Assembly (NCBI GenBank): GCA_002729495.1
Contig: PBYE01000033.1
Location: 1-64,000, forward strand
Direction: 5' to 3'
DNA from: Chromatiales bacterium
GTDB taxonomy: Bacteria > Pseudomonadota > Gammaproteobacteria > Steroidobacterales > GCA-2729495
Length of the DNA: 64,000 nt
Shown: in pieces, positions 43,529 to 53,386 of the stretch
How positions within the stretch are numbered: position 1 is the first letter of the stretch
Layout: every line of letters starts with the position of its first letter
Translations under genes and position numbers: made by a program
Notes under the pieces: model-generated
The model's database searches: none
The model's input: the letters and a program-made list of their open reading frames with translations, nothing else
Told to the model about the DNA's origin: nothing

Positions 43529-44935
43529 ATGGGTGGAAAATCGCTTTTTGAGAAAGTTTGGGACGATCATGTCGTCGTACCGGAAACTGAAGACACGCCG
43601 GCAGTGTTTTACATTGACCTGCATATCGTGCACGAGGTAACGACGCCCCAGGCATTTAACATGCTACGGGAAAGCGGCCTGCCCGTGCGACGACCTGACC
43701 TTGTGCTCGCGACTATGGACCATTCCACCCCGACGGTGCCGGTCAGCGACCTCGGTGCGGGCCTTGATGCCGTATCAGACCCGGAACCTGCCGAACAGAT
43801 ACGGGCCATGGTGAAAAACTGTGAGGAATTCGGGATCAAGCTGCATGGCTTCGGCAGCAACCAGCGCGGCATCGTGCACGTGATCGGCCCCGAGATCGGT
43901 GCGACGCAGCCGGGTAAAACCATCGTGTGCGGCGACAGTCACTCGAGTACCCATGGCGCGTTCGGCGCGATGGGTTTCGGCATCGGCACGACCGAAGTCC
44001 TCCATGTGCTCACAACGCAGTGCCTGCTGCAGCGTAAACCGAAAAGCATGGCGGTCAACGTCACGGGCGAACTCAAACCCGGCGTAAGTGCCAAGGACAT
44101 CATCCTCGCGCTGATCGGCAAAATGGGTGTCGATGGCGGTACCGGTCACGTCATCGAATACCGCGGTGAAACCATACGCAGGCTGAACATGGAAGAGCGG
44201 CTGACCATCTGCAATATGACTATCGAGGGCGGCGCTCGGGCCGGCATGATCGCGCCCGATGAAACAACCTTCGAATTCCTCAAGGGCCGGCCGCAGGCGC
44301 CCCAGGGCGCTGACTGGGATGCCGCCATCGAGCGCTGGCGCAAACTGTGTTCGGATGACGACGCCGTGTTCGACAAAGAAATCAGCCTGGACGTTTCGGA
44401 CCTCGAGCCGCAGGTGACCTACGGCACGAATCCAGGAATGGTTATACCCATCAGTAAAAACGTGCCGCGTGACACGGGCGATGCCAGCTTCCGGAAAGCC
44501 ATTGAATACATGCAGGTCGAAGCGGACAAGCCCATGCTGGGCACCCGGGTGGACGTGGTATTTGTCGGCAGCTGCACCAACTCCCGCTTGACGGATTTGC
44601 GTTCTGTCGCCCGGATTCTCGAAGGCAAGCGAGTGGCTGACGGAGTGCGCATGCTGGTCGTGCCTGGTTCACAGGCAATTAAAGATAGGGCCGAGGAAGA
44701 AGGCCTGGAAAAAATATTCACTGCTGCCGGTGCCGAGTGGCGCGAAGCCGGTTGCTCGATGTGCCTCGGCATGAACAGCGACAAACTCGGCAAAGGCGAA
44801 CTGTGCGTAAGCACCAGCAACCGCAATTTCGAGGGGCGGCAAGGCCCGGGTGGTCGCACCGTGCTGGCCAGTCCCGAGACGGCTGCCGCGTCAGCAATCG
44901 CAGGCGTTATTGCCGACCCGCGCGAAGCTTTGTAA
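43529..44935 (+). CDS. leuC: 3-isopropylmalate dehydratase large subunit
   Basis: A 468-residue aconitase-family protein. Signature stretches are [15 protein letters not shown] near 28-42, [20 protein letters not shown] near 132-151, [13 protein letters not shown] near 348-360 with the first cluster Cys, and GCSMCLGMN near 407-415 with the other two. It binds a 4Fe-4S cluster and works with LeuD. CAGGAGA precedes the ATG. Confidence 0.96.
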   Translation: MGGKSLFEKVWDDHVVVPETEDTPAVFYIDLHIVHEVTTPQAFNMLRESGLPVRRPDLVLATMDHSTPTVPVSDLGAGLDAVSDPEPAEQIRAMVKNCEEFGIKLHGFGSNQRGIVHVIGPEIGATQPGKTIVCGDSHSSTHGAFGAMGFGIGTTEVLHVLTTQCLLQRKPKSMAVNVTGELKPGVSAKDIILALIGKMGVDGGTGHVIEYRGETIRRLNMEERLTICNMTIEGGARAGMIAPDETTFEFLKGRPQAPQGADWDAAIERWRKLCSDDDAVFDKEISLDVSDLEPQVTYGTNPGMVIPISKNVPRDTGDASFRKAIEYMQVEADKPMLGTRVDVVFVGSCTNSRLTDLRSVARILEGKRVADGVRMLVVPGSQAIKDRAEEEGLEKIFTAAGAEWREAGCSMCLGMNSDKLGKGELCVSTSNRNFEGRQGPGGRTVLASPETAAASAIAGVIADPREAL

Positions 44936-44948
44936 ACGGATACCGATC

Positions 44949-45533
44949 ATGGAAAAAATGACTCAACTGACTTCCACTACCACGGTTCTGGCTATCGATG
45001 ATGTCGATACTGACCAGATCGTCCCCGCGCGCTACCTGACGGCGACGACACGCGACGGTATTGCTGACGCACTGTTTGTGGACTGGCGCTTAGACGCGAA
45101 CGGCAACGAAATAGCTGATTTTCCGCTGAACCAGCCCGGCGCGGCCGACCGCAGGATACTGGTGGCCGGCCGTAACTTTGGCTGCGGTTCGTCGCGCGAG
45201 CACGCCCCGTGGGCACTCCATGATTTCGGTATACGCGCCGTCATCAGCAGTGAGATCGCCGATATATTCAGAAACAATTCCCTGAAGAACGGGCTTGTAC
45301 CGGTAGTCGTCGATACCGAGACTCACCGGTGGCTGCTGGACAACCCGGGCGTGGAAGTCACCGTGGATGTCGAAGCCAGGGAACTGCATTTGCCGACCGG
45401 CAAAACGGTTGGTTTCCCGATTGAGCCCTTTGCCCGGCACTGCATACTGGAAGGTGTCGATCAAACCGGCTTCCTGATGCAGAACCTCGAAAACATCGTC
45501 AAGTTCGAACAGAACCGATCCTGGCAGCCATGA
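44949..45533 (+). CDS. leuD: 3-isopropylmalate dehydratase small subunit
   Basis: A 194-residue LeuD. It has [16 protein letters not shown] near 15-30, [20 protein letters not shown] near 72-91, and [15 protein letters not shown] near 100-114. It completes the isomerase that turns 2- into 3-isopropylmalate. The start ATG at 44949 is 13 bases after leuC; a longer in-frame stretch into leuC is rejected. Its stop overlaps the leuB start (ATGA). Confidence 0.95.
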   Translation: MEKMTQLTSTTTVLAIDDVDTDQIVPARYLTATTRDGIADALFVDWRLDANGNEIADFPLNQPGAADRRILVAGRNFGCGSSREHAPWALHDFGIRAVISSEIADIFRNNSLKNGLVPVVVDTETHRWLLDNPGVEVTVDVEARELHLPTGKTVGFPIEPFARHCILEGVDQTGFLMQNLENIVKFEQNRSWQP

Positions 45534-46591
45534 AAACAACCATAGCGATATTGCCGGGCGACGGCATCGGCACCGAGGTTACGCGCGAGGCGGTAAAGAT
45601 TCTTGACGCGGTCGCGCAGAAATTCGGGCATGAATTCGACCTGCCGGAAGGACTGGTAGGCGGCGCCGGACTCGACGCCGAGAACAACCCCTTTCCGCAA
45701 AGCGCGGCCGATATTTGCGCGGGCTCCGCAGCCGTCCTGCTCGGCGCCGTGGGTGGCCCGAAATGGGACGATGTGCCGACGGAATCACGCCCGGAACGCG
45801 GCCTGTTACGCCTGCGGGCGGCCCTTAACGTATTCGCCAACCTGCGCCCGGTTGCGCCCCACCCGGTACTGACCGGGACCTCGCCCATCCGGGCCGATCT
45901 GCTTGAAGGTGTCGACATCATGGTCGTGCGCGAGCTGACCGGCGGAATTTATTTCGGCAAAAAGGAACGTACCGCAGACAGTGCGACGGATGTGTGCACC
46001 TACACCCGAAGCGAAATAGAACGGGTACTGCGCATCGCCGGTAAACTCGCAACCGGTCGGCGCGGCAAAGTCACGTCGGTGGATAAATCCAACGTCCTCG
46101 AAACATCACGTCTGTGGCGCGAGGTCACGAACGAACTGATGCCTGTAGAGTTCCCGGATATCGAGGTCGAACACCTGCTCGTCGACGCGGCCGCGATGCA
46201 CCTGCTGTCCCGGCCCGCCGATTTCGACGTGATCGTGACCGAAAACATGTTCGGCGACATCCTGACGGACGAAGCCTCGATGCTGGCCGGATCCATGGGC
46301 ATGCTGCCCTCCGCTTCCCTGAATGACGGCACGGTGGGCCTGTATGAACCCATACACGGCTCGGCCCCGGATATCGCGGGTCAGGACAAGGCCAACCCCT
46401 GTGCAGCCATACTGAGCGCCGCGATGCTGCTTAGGCATTCGCTGAACCTGGAAGAAGAAGCCAAAGCCGTCGAGGACGCGGTCACGCACGCCCTGCGCGA
46501 CGGATTGCGGACGGCCGATATTGCCGCAGCCGGTGAGCCCGCCGTAGGTACGGCGGACATGGGTTCGACGATCGCTGCTGCGCTAGCCTGA
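45530..46591 (+). CDS. leuB: 3-isopropylmalate dehydrogenase
   Basis: A 353-residue LeuB. Features: [19 protein letters not shown] near 7-25, [15 protein letters not shown] near 69-83, ELTGGIYFG near 135-143, [19 protein letters not shown] near 182-200, VDAAAMHLL near 217-225, [20 protein letters not shown] near 238-257, and [19 protein letters not shown] near 273-291. It oxidises and decarboxylates 3-isopropylmalate with NAD. Last enzyme of the leu operon. Confidence 0.96.
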   Translation: MKTTIAILPGDGIGTEVTREAVKILDAVAQKFGHEFDLPEGLVGGAGLDAENNPFPQSAADICAGSAAVLLGAVGGPKWDDVPTESRPERGLLRLRAALNVFANLRPVAPHPVLTGTSPIRADLLEGVDIMVVRELTGGIYFGKKERTADSATDVCTYTRSEIERVLRIAGKLATGRRGKVTSVDKSNVLETSRLWREVTNELMPVEFPDIEVEHLLVDAAAMHLLSRPADFDVIVTENMFGDILTDEASMLAGSMGMLPSASLNDGTVGLYEPIHGSAPDIAGQDKANPCAAILSAAMLLRHSLNLEEEAKAVEDAVTHALRDGLRTADIAAAGEPAVGTADMGSTIAAALA

Positions 46592-46607
46592 TACCAACGG
46601 CCGACAT

Positions 46608-46790
46608 ATGAATGCCCTGAGTAGCAACTGCCGGACCGGGGTGTTGCTCTGTTTATTGACCGGCTGCTTCAGCGCAGCCTGTCTGGCGGCGCAGGAAGAA
46701 CTAACGGTGCCTGCCGCCGGCATCGCGTTCGTTATAGATACTGCCGCTGGTGCAACCGCCTGCCAGCAAACCGGCAGCACGAAGAACTAA
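46608..46790 (+). CDS. Doubtful small exported peptide (60 codons)
   Basis: The frame begins with a signal-like stretch (LLCLLTGCFSAACLA) but has no Shine-Dalgarno site and no family match. It lies 16 bases after leuB and ends just before the convergent DUF4282 gene. It may be a real small lipoprotein-like product or noise. Confidence 0.25.
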   Translation: MNALSSNCRTGVLLCLLTGCFSAACLAAQEELTVPAAGIAFVIDTAAGATACQQTGSTKN

Positions 46791-46803
46791 AGCGCGCCAG
46801 GCG

Positions 46804-47043
46804 CTATTTATTGCGAATCTCCTGCAGCGCCTCGTTGGCCTTAAAGGCAACGATCATCAGTTCGCAGACGATGCGAGCGCCGACGACAACGCCTACCATT
46901 CCGCCCAGCCCGCCCCAGAACGAGGTGCTTAACATCGCTCCAACGCCCGTCACCACCGCGCTCACCAGGAGTATCCAGTAAACGACCGTGATGATTCTCG
47001 GCGTCAGCATCGTGTCGAAGAAAAATATGTCGCGAGTTTCCAT
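46804..47043 (-). CDS. DUF4282-like small membrane protein
   Basis: A 79-residue protein with two hydrophobic helices (about 15-36 and 42-66). The start METRDIFFFDTMLTPRIITV and the glycine-rich turn GGLGGMVGVVVGARI match DUF4282 proteins, which have unknown function in the inner membrane. AGGAGG precedes the ATG at 47043. Convergent with the small frame after leuB. Confidence 0.8.
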   Translation of the reverse strand: METRDIFFFDTMLTPRIITVVYWILLVSAVVTGVGAMLSTSFWGGLGGMVGVVVGARIVCELMIVAFKANEALQEIRNK

Positions 47044-47347
47044 GTAATAAAACCTCCTGTGTCAGGCGAAGATGCAGCAGCCGGGATGCCTGCCGGCGGC
47101 GGCTGTCCCGGATTCGTTGTCACCCTAAGGCAGCAGTCCGTGCGCTACAAGCAGATGCCCCAACAGACCCGGCCTGGCCGTTCGGGCCTTTGTATATCAC
47201 AATATATCTTAAGTATAGTCATTAAATTATTGTTTTTAATTAGTAAATCAGTCCATGTCGGTGCTGGCGGCCGGTTCCCGAAACTGTGCACAATGCCTTG
47301 AAATCCTGTTCTAATGTGTTAGTGTGTTAGTGCATTAATATATTAGG
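47044..47347. other. Intergenic region before the his operon
   Basis: These 304 bases contain a long AT-rich stretch (47189-47245) with a candidate promoter, and end with a phased TTAG-repeat and a palindrome just before the TrpR-like gene. No His-codon leader peptide or terminator is present, so attenuation of the his operon by a leader peptide is not supported. No gene seen. Confidence 0.5.
47190..47219 (+). promoter_or_regulatory. Candidate promoter for the TrpR-like/his operon
   Basis: TTGTAT (47190-47195), 18-base spacer, TATAGT (47214-47219), in an AT-rich island that contrasts with the GC-rich surroundings. Confidence 0.4.
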
Positions 47348-47348
47348 A
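47315..47348 (+). promoter_or_regulatory. Possible operator: TTAG repeats and palindrome before the regulator start
   Basis: TGTGTTAG occurs around 47315 and again at 47323, then GTGCATTA, then a perfect palindrome TAATATATTA (47336-47345) that touches the ATG at 47348. Its overlap with the ribosome-binding region makes it a likely autoregulation site. No Shine-Dalgarno site fits the first ATG. Confidence 0.35.
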
Positions 47349-47668
47349 TGACGGAATTTATGAAAGAGCATCGGATCTATGACTCCGGCGAAGAAATCGC
47401 GGCCGAAGATGAGCTGTTCAACGCGGTATTGAAACTGCGTTCGAGCGCCGAATGTCGTGCATTTTTCCAGGACCTCTGTACTCCGACTGAACTGCAGGCA
47501 ATGAAAGACCGCTGGGCCGTTGCCGAACTGCTGACCGGGGGGTTCACCTATCGGCAAATACGCGACAAAACGGGTGTAAGCGTGACGACGGTCGGTCGTG
47601 TCGCCCGCTGCCTGGCCGAGGAACCGGCCGGCTATGCCGCCATACTGAAACGAATGGGAAAACTTTAA
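47348..47668 (+). CDS. TrpR-related YerC/YecD-like regulator
   Basis: A 106-residue protein with the TrpR/YerC helical fold. FFQDLCTPTELQAMKDRWAV near 39-58 and LLTGGFTYRQIRDKTGVSVT near 61-80, then TVGRVARCL, form the helix-turn-helix. Family members are small DNA-binding proteins found next to his genes in several bacteria. The first ATG (47348) has no Shine-Dalgarno site; the ATG at 47360 has AGGA upstream at good distance, so the true start may be four residues later. hisG begins two bases after the stop, so the two are cotranscribed. It could repress this operon. Confidence 0.85.
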   Translation: MTEFMKEHRIYDSGEEIAAEDELFNAVLKLRSSAECRAFFQDLCTPTELQAMKDRWAVAELLTGGFTYRQIRDKTGVSVTTVGRVARCLAEEPAGYAAILKRMGKL

Positions 47669-47670
47669 TC

Positions 47671-48573
47671 ATGACGCAGCCGCAAGCACGCATAAAAATA
47701 GCGATCCAGAAATCCGGACGCCTCACAGAACACTGCCTGGAACTGCTGCAGCAATGTGGCCTCAAGTACTCGCGTGGGCGTGATCAGCTTATCGGCTTCG
47801 GCGAAAATATGCCGGTCGACTTCCTGCTGGTGCGCGACGACGATATTCCCGGGCTGGTGCGGGACGACGTCTGCGACCTCGGTATCGTTGGCCTGAACGT
47901 ACTCGAAGAAAAACGGCTCGGCTATGCCGCCGAAGGTATAAACGAACCCTTCCAGGTGCTCCAGAAACTCGATTACGGTCACTGCCGCCTGGCGTTCGCT
48001 TACCCGGAAGAATCACCCCTGGAGAAAGCAGCGGAGCTGGATGGCCAGACCATTGCGACGAGCTACCCGAAGATCGTTGGGGACTACCTGCAACAGAACG
48101 GGCTCAACGCACAGGTCGTGGAATTCTCCGGCGCAGTCGAGATAGCGCCGAGCCTGGGCCGTGCGGAGCTGATCTGCGACTTGGTCTCGACGGGCGCAAC
48201 GCTGGCCGCCAACCGGCTTGTCGAAGGCGAAACGATACTCGACAGCGTCGCCTGCCTGATCCAGACACCGGTGGCTATACCCGCGGAAAAAACCGAGTGG
48301 GTAAACCGCCTGGTCGAACGCATTGCCGGTGTCCAGCAGGTTCGCGGTTGTAAATACATCATGATGCACGCGCCACGTTCAGCGCTGCACGCTATCACCG
48401 AATTGCTGCCCGGCGCCGAGTCGCCGACCGTATTGCCACTCGAAGATGCGGACGATAAAGTTGCGGTGCACGTTGTCTGCCGTGAGAACGTTTTCTGGGA
48501 AACCCTCGAAAGCCTGAAAAAGGCCGGCGCGAGTTCCGTACTGGTCATACCTATAGAGAAGATGCTCGCATGA
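47671..48573 (+). CDS. hisG: ATP phosphoribosyltransferase (long form)
   Basis: A 300-residue long-form HisG with a C-terminal regulatory domain (about 225-300). The catalytic part starts RIKIAIQKSGRLTEHCLELL near 7-26 and has DLGIVGLNVLEE near 69-80, ATSYPKI near 129-135, and the PRPP loop DLVSTGATLAANRL near 170-183. It commits ATP and PRPP to histidine synthesis and is feedback inhibited. Its stop overlaps the hisD start (ATGA). Confidence 0.96.
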   Translation: MTQPQARIKIAIQKSGRLTEHCLELLQQCGLKYSRGRDQLIGFGENMPVDFLLVRDDDIPGLVRDDVCDLGIVGLNVLEEKRLGYAAEGINEPFQVLQKLDYGHCRLAFAYPEESPLEKAAELDGQTIATSYPKIVGDYLQQNGLNAQVVEFSGAVEIAPSLGRAELICDLVSTGATLAANRLVEGETILDSVACLIQTPVAIPAEKTEWVNRLVERIAGVQQVRGCKYIMMHAPRSALHAITELLPGAESPTVLPLEDADDKVAVHVVCRENVFWETLESLKKAGASSVLVIPIEKMLA

Positions 48574-49910
48574 GTGTCCTGGTAAATCGCTACAACTGGA
48601 ATGCGCTGGATGCGCAGGCACGTGCTCGCATTTTGGAACGCCCCGCCGTTACAGCCAACCCCGAAACTGTCGCGGGCGTCCGCAGGATCGTTGCCGATGT
48701 TCGTGCAAACGGTGACAAAGCGCTGCGTGCGCTGACAAAACAGCTGGACGGGGTCGAGCTTGATGAGTTTCGGGTCAGCGATGCTGAAATACGCGCAGCC
48801 CGCGAAGCCTTGACGGATGAGCAAATCACCGCGCTGCGCACCGCCACCGCCAATGTCACGGCCTACCATGAGGCCCAGGACAACGCTCCGGTAAGCGTGG
48901 AAACAAGCGACGGTGTCCTGTGCGAACGTATTGTGCGGCCGATACAAGCCGTCGGGCTCTATGTGCCTGCCGGCACCGCACCTCTGCCCTCCACTGCGAT
49001 TATGCTGGCCGTACCGTCGCGTCTTGCAGACTGCCCCTTGCGGGTCATGTGCACACCGCCCCGGCCGGACGGCAGGGCCGACCCCGCGGTCCTGGTCGCA
49101 GCAAGCGAATGTGGCATTACAGAGATCTACAAGCTGGGTGGCGCACAGGCGGTCGCCGCTATGGCCTACGGTACCGAAACGGTCCCCAAGGTCGACAAAC
49201 TGTTCGGGCCCGGCAATATCTGGGTCACAGCCGCAAAAACGGAAGTGGCGGCCGACCCGGGGGGCGCGGCGCTGGACATGCCGGCCGGCCCGACGGAGGT
49301 GCTCATCATTGCCGATTCGAAGGCCGCTCCGCGTGCCGTTGCGCTCGACCTCCTCTCGCAGGCAGAACATGGCACCGATTCGCAGGTGGTGCTTATTACC
49401 ACGAGTGAAACGCTCGCCGATGCAACGGCTGCCGAAATCGACGCCGCACTGCCGGATCTTTCGAGGCGCGCGATCATGGAGCAATCGATGCAGCACAGCC
49501 GCGTAATTTTCGTGGAAGATATAGACGCCGCTGTCGCCGTGTCGAACGAATACGCACCCGAACACCTGATCATGCAGGTGGGCAATGCGCGCGACTGGCT
49601 GACGCAGGTCACGAATGCCGGCTCGGTATTCCTCGGCGCGTGGACGCCCGAATCGGTGGGTGACTACTGCAGCGGCACGAATCACGTGTTGCCGACCTAC
49701 GGCTACGCCCGGGCTTACAGCGGACTGTCGGTATGCGACTTTCAGAAACGCCTGTCGGTGCAGGAACTTACCGAGGGCGGCCTCAGGGGCCTGCAACCGA
49801 CGGTAAGCACGCTCGCTCGCCTCGAAGGTCTTGATGCGCACGCTCGCGCGGTCGAAGTCCGGATAGAAGACCTGGACGCCGCTGTCGGCAAAAAGGCGGC
49901 CGGATCATGA
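48570..49910 (+). CDS. hisD: Histidinol dehydrogenase
   Basis: A 446-residue HisD. Motifs: PIQAVGLYVPAGTAPLPSTA near 125-144, YKLGGAQAVAAMAYGTETVP near 188-207, DKLFGPGNIWVTAAK near 210-224, DMPAGPTEVLIIAD near 238-251, SQAEHGTDSQVVLIT near 267-281, and EHLIMQVGN near 331-339. It uses two NAD to turn histidinol into histidine, with a Zn site. Overlaps hisG and hisC by four bases each. Confidence 0.96.
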   Translation: MSVLVNRYNWNALDAQARARILERPAVTANPETVAGVRRIVADVRANGDKALRALTKQLDGVELDEFRVSDAEIRAAREALTDEQITALRTATANVTAYHEAQDNAPVSVETSDGVLCERIVRPIQAVGLYVPAGTAPLPSTAIMLAVPSRLADCPLRVMCTPPRPDGRADPAVLVAASECGITEIYKLGGAQAVAAMAYGTETVPKVDKLFGPGNIWVTAAKTEVAADPGGAALDMPAGPTEVLIIADSKAAPRAVALDLLSQAEHGTDSQVVLITTSETLADATAAEIDAALPDLSRRAIMEQSMQHSRVIFVEDIDAAVAVSNEYAPEHLIMQVGNARDWLTQVTNAGSVFLGAWTPESVGDYCSGTNHVLPTYGYARAYSGLSVCDFQKRLSVQELTEGGLRGLQPTVSTLARLEGLDAHARAVEVRIEDLDAAVGKKAAGS

Positions 49911-50962
49911 GCAGCGCAATCGAACTTGCGCGGCCGGAAGTCCGGAAGCTCGTACCCTACAGGGCCGCAAGCTACGCGGATGGACTCGTGCGCCTGAACG
50001 CGAACGAAACGCCGTGGCCTTCTCCGGTAAGTGCAGCGGACCTGAACCGCTATCCGCCGGAGAAACCCGAGCTGCTAACGCAACGGCTTGCGGAATATTA
50101 CGGCGTGTCGCCAGACAAACTGCTCGTTACCCGCGGCAGCAGTGAAGCCATTGATCTGCTGATTCGCGGTTTTTGCGCAGCGGGCCAGGATGCGATCGTG
50201 ACGTGCCCGCCCACCTTTGGCATGTACCGGGTATACGCTGATGTACAGGGCGCACGCGTTAATGAAATACCCTTACAAGCTGACCAGGGTTACGCGCTCG
50301 ACGCCGACCAGATTACCCGCAACTGGCCCGACGACGGCAAGCTGTTATTTATCTGCTCGCCAAACAACCCGACCGGCAACCGCCACGACACGGACGAGCT
50401 GAACCTTATCTGCAATTTGCTGAGCGGCCAGGCGTTGGTCGTCATCGACGCAGCCTACACGGAATTTGCGGACGAAGACCCGACTTACGAGCTGCTCGCC
50501 GCCAATGACAACGTTGTCGTGCTGCGTACCCTCTCCAAGGCCTTCGGGCTCGCTGGTGCGCGCTGTGGTGCGCTGCTGGGCGCAGCCGACGTGGTCGGCA
50601 TGCTGAGCTGCCTGATGCCGCCCTACGCCCTTTCGACGCCCTGCATCGAAGCGGTGCTGGCGTGCCTTGGTCCGGATGCACAGGCGGAAGTAACTACGCG
50701 TATTGAGGTGCTGCGCGGAGAGCGCGGGCGTTTAGCTTCCGCCCTCGGCGAACTCAACGGAATTGAAAGCATCTACCCGAGTGAAGCGAATTTCCTGCTT
50801 GTGAAAGCAACCGACTCCAGGCGTTGTTACGAACTTGCCAAAGCCGGCGGCGTACTGATCAGAAACTTCGGCTGGGAGCCGGGGCTTGAGGGCTGCCTGC
50901 GCATTACAGTCGGCACCCGCGATGAAAATGACCGTTTAATCAAGAGTCTTGCAGAATTATGA
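49907..50962 (+). CDS. hisC: Histidinol-phosphate aminotransferase
   Basis: A 351-residue class I/II aminotransferase. Features: LNANETPWP near 31-39, TRGSSEAIDLLIRGFCAAG near 75-93, CSPNNPTGN near 150-158, VIDAAYTEFAD near 178-188, and the PLP lysine in RTLSKAFGLAGARCG near 207-221. It makes histidinol phosphate from imidazole-acetol phosphate. Overlaps hisD and hisB. Confidence 0.96.
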   Translation: MSSAIELARPEVRKLVPYRAASYADGLVRLNANETPWPSPVSAADLNRYPPEKPELLTQRLAEYYGVSPDKLLVTRGSSEAIDLLIRGFCAAGQDAIVTCPPTFGMYRVYADVQGARVNEIPLQADQGYALDADQITRNWPDDGKLLFICSPNNPTGNRHDTDELNLICNLLSGQALVVIDAAYTEFADEDPTYELLAANDNVVVLRTLSKAFGLAGARCGALLGAADVVGMLSCLMPPYALSTPCIEAVLACLGPDAQAEVTTRIEVLRGERGRLASALGELNGIESIYPSEANFLLVKATDSRRCYELAKAGGVLIRNFGWEPGLEGCLRITVGTRDENDRLIKSLAEL

Positions 50963-52032
50963 GCACACCTATACGCGTAGCTTTCGTCGATCGCGACGGA
51001 ACGTTAATTAAAGAGCCGGACGACAACCAGGTCGATCGCATCGACAAGATCGAGTTGGTGCCGGGGGTTATTCCTGCCCTGTCGCGCCTGCGTGATACAG
51101 GTTTTCGTTTCGTCATGATTTCCAACCAGGATGGCCGGGGAACCGACAGCTTTCCGGAAGAGGATTTCCGGATTCCGCAGGATTTTACTCTCGCATTGTT
51201 CGCCTCGCAGGGAATTGAGTTCGATGAAATCTTCGTTTGTCCGCACTTCGCGGCCGACGGATGCGAATGCCGTAAACCGTTGCCCGGGTTACTGGGCGAC
51301 TACTTTGATCGCATTGATGTTGATCGCGCTAACAGCCTGGTGGCAGGTGACCGCGAAACCGACCTCAGCTTTGCCCGCAATATCAATGTGCCCGGCTACC
51401 TCGTCGATCCCGAAGACGCCGGAAGCTGGCCGAGTATCGTCCGGCAGGTGCTGGATGCGCCGCGCGTCGCCAATGTTGAACGCAAGACCAAAGAAACTGA
51501 CATCAACGTGACCGTGGACCTGGACGCGGCGGGACCGGTCGATATCGACACGGGTATCGGTTTCTATGACCACATGCTCGACCAGATCGCCAGGCACGGC
51601 GGTTTTTCCTTACGCTTAAGTTGTAAGGGCGACCTCGAAGTGGACGAACACCACACCGTTGAAGATGTGGCGCTGGCGCTTGGACAGGCGATCAGGGAAG
51701 CACTCGGCGACAAGCGCGGCATCGGCCGGTTCGGGTTCGTCGTTCCCATGGATGAAACCCAGGCGAAGATCGCAATTGACCTCGGTGGCCGCCCTTACCT
51801 CGTGTTCGACGGCGAATTTCCGCGCACCGAGGTAGGCGGTCTGCCTACAGAACTTGTGCCGCATTTTTTTCGTTCGTTCGGCGACACGCTGGGTGCTTCG
51901 ATACAGCTCAGCGTTAGTGGTGAGAACACGCACCACATGGTCGAGGCGTGCTTCAAGAGTACGGGCCGTGCGCTGCGCGATGCGCTCAGACGTGAAGGCA
52001 GCGAGCTGCCGAGCACCAAGGGAACCCTGTAA
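50959..52032 (+). CDS. hisB: Bifunctional histidinol-phosphatase/imidazoleglycerol-phosphate dehydratase
   Basis: A 357-residue fusion as in enteric and related gammaproteobacteria. The HAD phosphatase part (1-165) begins VAFVDRDGTLIKEPDDN near 8-24 and has a Zn loop with CPHFAADGCECRKPLPGL near 93-110. The dehydratase part (about 167-357) has DTGIGFYDHMLDQIARHGGF near 198-217, VDEHHTVEDVALALGQA near 228-244, and HHMVEACFKSTGRALRDAL near 323-341. It catalyses steps 7 and 9 of histidine synthesis. Confidence 0.96.
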   Translation: MSTPIRVAFVDRDGTLIKEPDDNQVDRIDKIELVPGVIPALSRLRDTGFRFVMISNQDGRGTDSFPEEDFRIPQDFTLALFASQGIEFDEIFVCPHFAADGCECRKPLPGLLGDYFDRIDVDRANSLVAGDRETDLSFARNINVPGYLVDPEDAGSWPSIVRQVLDAPRVANVERKTKETDINVTVDLDAAGPVDIDTGIGFYDHMLDQIARHGGFSLRLSCKGDLEVDEHHTVEDVALALGQAIREALGDKRGIGRFGFVVPMDETQAKIAIDLGGRPYLVFDGEFPRTEVGGLPTELVPHFFRSFGDTLGASIQLSVSGENTHHMVEACFKSTGRALRDALRREGSELPSTKGTL

Positions 52033-52634
52033 TGGCGGTTGACGTTGCCATCATCAAAGGCGGAGGTGCGAATATTGCATCACTGCGGTTTGCGCTTGAG
52101 CGACTGGGCGCGACGAGTATGCTGACCACCGATGCCGGGCAGATACGTTCTGCACCACGGGTCATCCTGCCGGGTGTCGGCGCGGCGGAAGACGCGATGG
52201 AAAAACTGCATCTGGCGGAGCTGGACACCGTAATACCGACACTGCAACAGCCGCTGCTTGGTATTTGCCTGGGCATGCAATTGCTGTTCGATGGCTCGGA
52301 AGAAGATGACACCCGGTGCCTCGGTATGATCGCAGGCAGAGCACGACTGTTCGAAGCGAGTGACGACAGGCCGGTCCCCCACATGGGATGGAACAGCGTG
52401 CAAAAGGACAATGCACCAGCACTGCTGGAGGGTATAGACAACAATGCCTATTTCTATTTTGTACACAGCTACGCAGTGGATGTGACACCGGCAACTATCG
52501 GCACTGCCAGTTACGGTCGTGATTTCAGCGCGGTGGTCGCGCAGGACAATTTCATGGGCACGCAGTTTCACCCGGAAAGGTCCGGAAAGAACGGCGCACG
52601 TTTATTGCAGAATTTTCTGACGGGAGTCAGTTAG
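52032..52634 (+). CDS. hisH: Imidazole glycerol phosphate synthase subunit HisH
   Basis: A 200-residue glutamine amidotransferase. The nucleophile Cys is in LLGICLGMQLLFDGSEED near 75-92, and the His/Glu of the triad are in GTQFHPERSGKNG near 176-188. HMGWNSV appears near 117. It supplies ammonia to HisF. Its ATG shares a base with the hisB stop (TAATG). Confidence 0.95.
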   Translation: MAVDVAIIKGGGANIASLRFALERLGATSMLTTDAGQIRSAPRVILPGVGAAEDAMEKLHLAELDTVIPTLQQPLLGICLGMQLLFDGSEEDDTRCLGMIAGRARLFEASDDRPVPHMGWNSVQKDNAPALLEGIDNNAYFYFVHSYAVDVTPATIGTASYGRDFSAVVAQDNFMGTQFHPERSGKNGARLLQNFLTGVS

Positions 52635-52645
52635 GGGAGCGACCA

Positions 52646-53386
52646 ATGGAAGTCATACCGGCTATAGACCTGCTTGGCGGCAAAGTCGTTCGGCTGTACA
52701 AAGGTGATTTCGACCAGGTTACCGAATACCCGGGTGCGCCGGTTGAAATCGCCGCAGGCTATTCAAGTGCCGGCATCGAATCGCTGCATGTCGTGGATCT
52801 TGATGGCGCACGCAGCGGCAATCCGGCCCACCTCGATATCATTACCAAGATTACGTCTACCGTTGGTATGGCCGTACAGGTCGGGGGCGGAATCCGGCAG
52901 ATTGAGCAGGCGCGCGCGATTATTGCAGCAGGCGCAGAACGTGTCGTGGTGGGCTCAACTGCTGCGAAGGAACCGGACACGGTCATAGGCTGGTTCGGTG
53001 AACTCGGGCCGGACTGCATCGTCGTCGGTGTTGATGTCAGCATCGAAAATGGCGGCGATCCGATCGTGCAGACCCACGGCTGGACGGAAAGCAGCAACCA
53101 GATCCTGTGGTCGCTCATGGATAAGTACATGGAAGCCGGCGCGCGCAACTTCCTGTGCACGGACATATCCCGTGACGGCACACTGGAAGGCCCGAACATG
53201 GATTTATATCGCGAGTGTAACGAACGTTACCCGAAGGCCCGGATTATTGCGTCGGGTGGCATCAGTTCGGCGGCGGAACTGCCCCTGCTGGCGGCAACCG
53301 GTGTGACCAGCGTGGTGACGGGTAAAGCGTTGCTCGACGGGCGCCTGACGATCGAGGAGATAGAAGAATTCTTGCAAAGCGAATAA
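52646..53386 (+). CDS. hisA: ProFAR isomerase
   Basis: A 246-residue beta/alpha barrel. Features: [20 protein letters not shown] near 4-23 with the first catalytic Asp, [11 protein letters not shown] near 48-58, [15 protein letters not shown] near 79-93, [10 protein letters not shown] near 127-136, and [16 protein letters not shown] near 167-182 with the second Asp. GGGAGCGA precedes the ATG. Its last 19 bases overlap the inferred hisF start. Confidence 0.95.
   Translation: MEVIPAIDLLGGKVVRLYKGDFDQVTEYPGAPVEIAAGYSSAGIESLHVVDLDGARSGNPAHLDIITKITSTVGMAVQVGGGIRQIEQARAIIAAGAERVVVGSTAAKEPDTVIGWFGELGPDCIVVGVDVSIENGGDPIVQTHGWTESSNQILWSLMDKYMEAGARNFLCTDISRDGTLEGPNMDLYRECNERYPKARIIASGGISSAAELPLLAATGVTSVVTGKALLDGRLTIEEIEEFLQSE
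53354..53370 (+). promoter_or_regulatory. Shine-Dalgarno site and ATT start of hisF
   Basis: GAGGAG at 53354-53359, 8 bases, ATT at 53368-53370, located inside the last codons of hisA. Position and strength fit the expected hisF start; only the start codon is unusual. Confidence 0.7.

Noticed and set aside
47044-47347. His leader peptide/attenuator before hisG
   Set aside because: No run of His codons and no terminator stem in this region; promoter and operator-like repeats explain it better.
48084-49841. Long antisense open frame over hisG and hisD
   Set aside because: It is the shadow of two certain his genes in high-GC DNA; its peptide has no family pattern.
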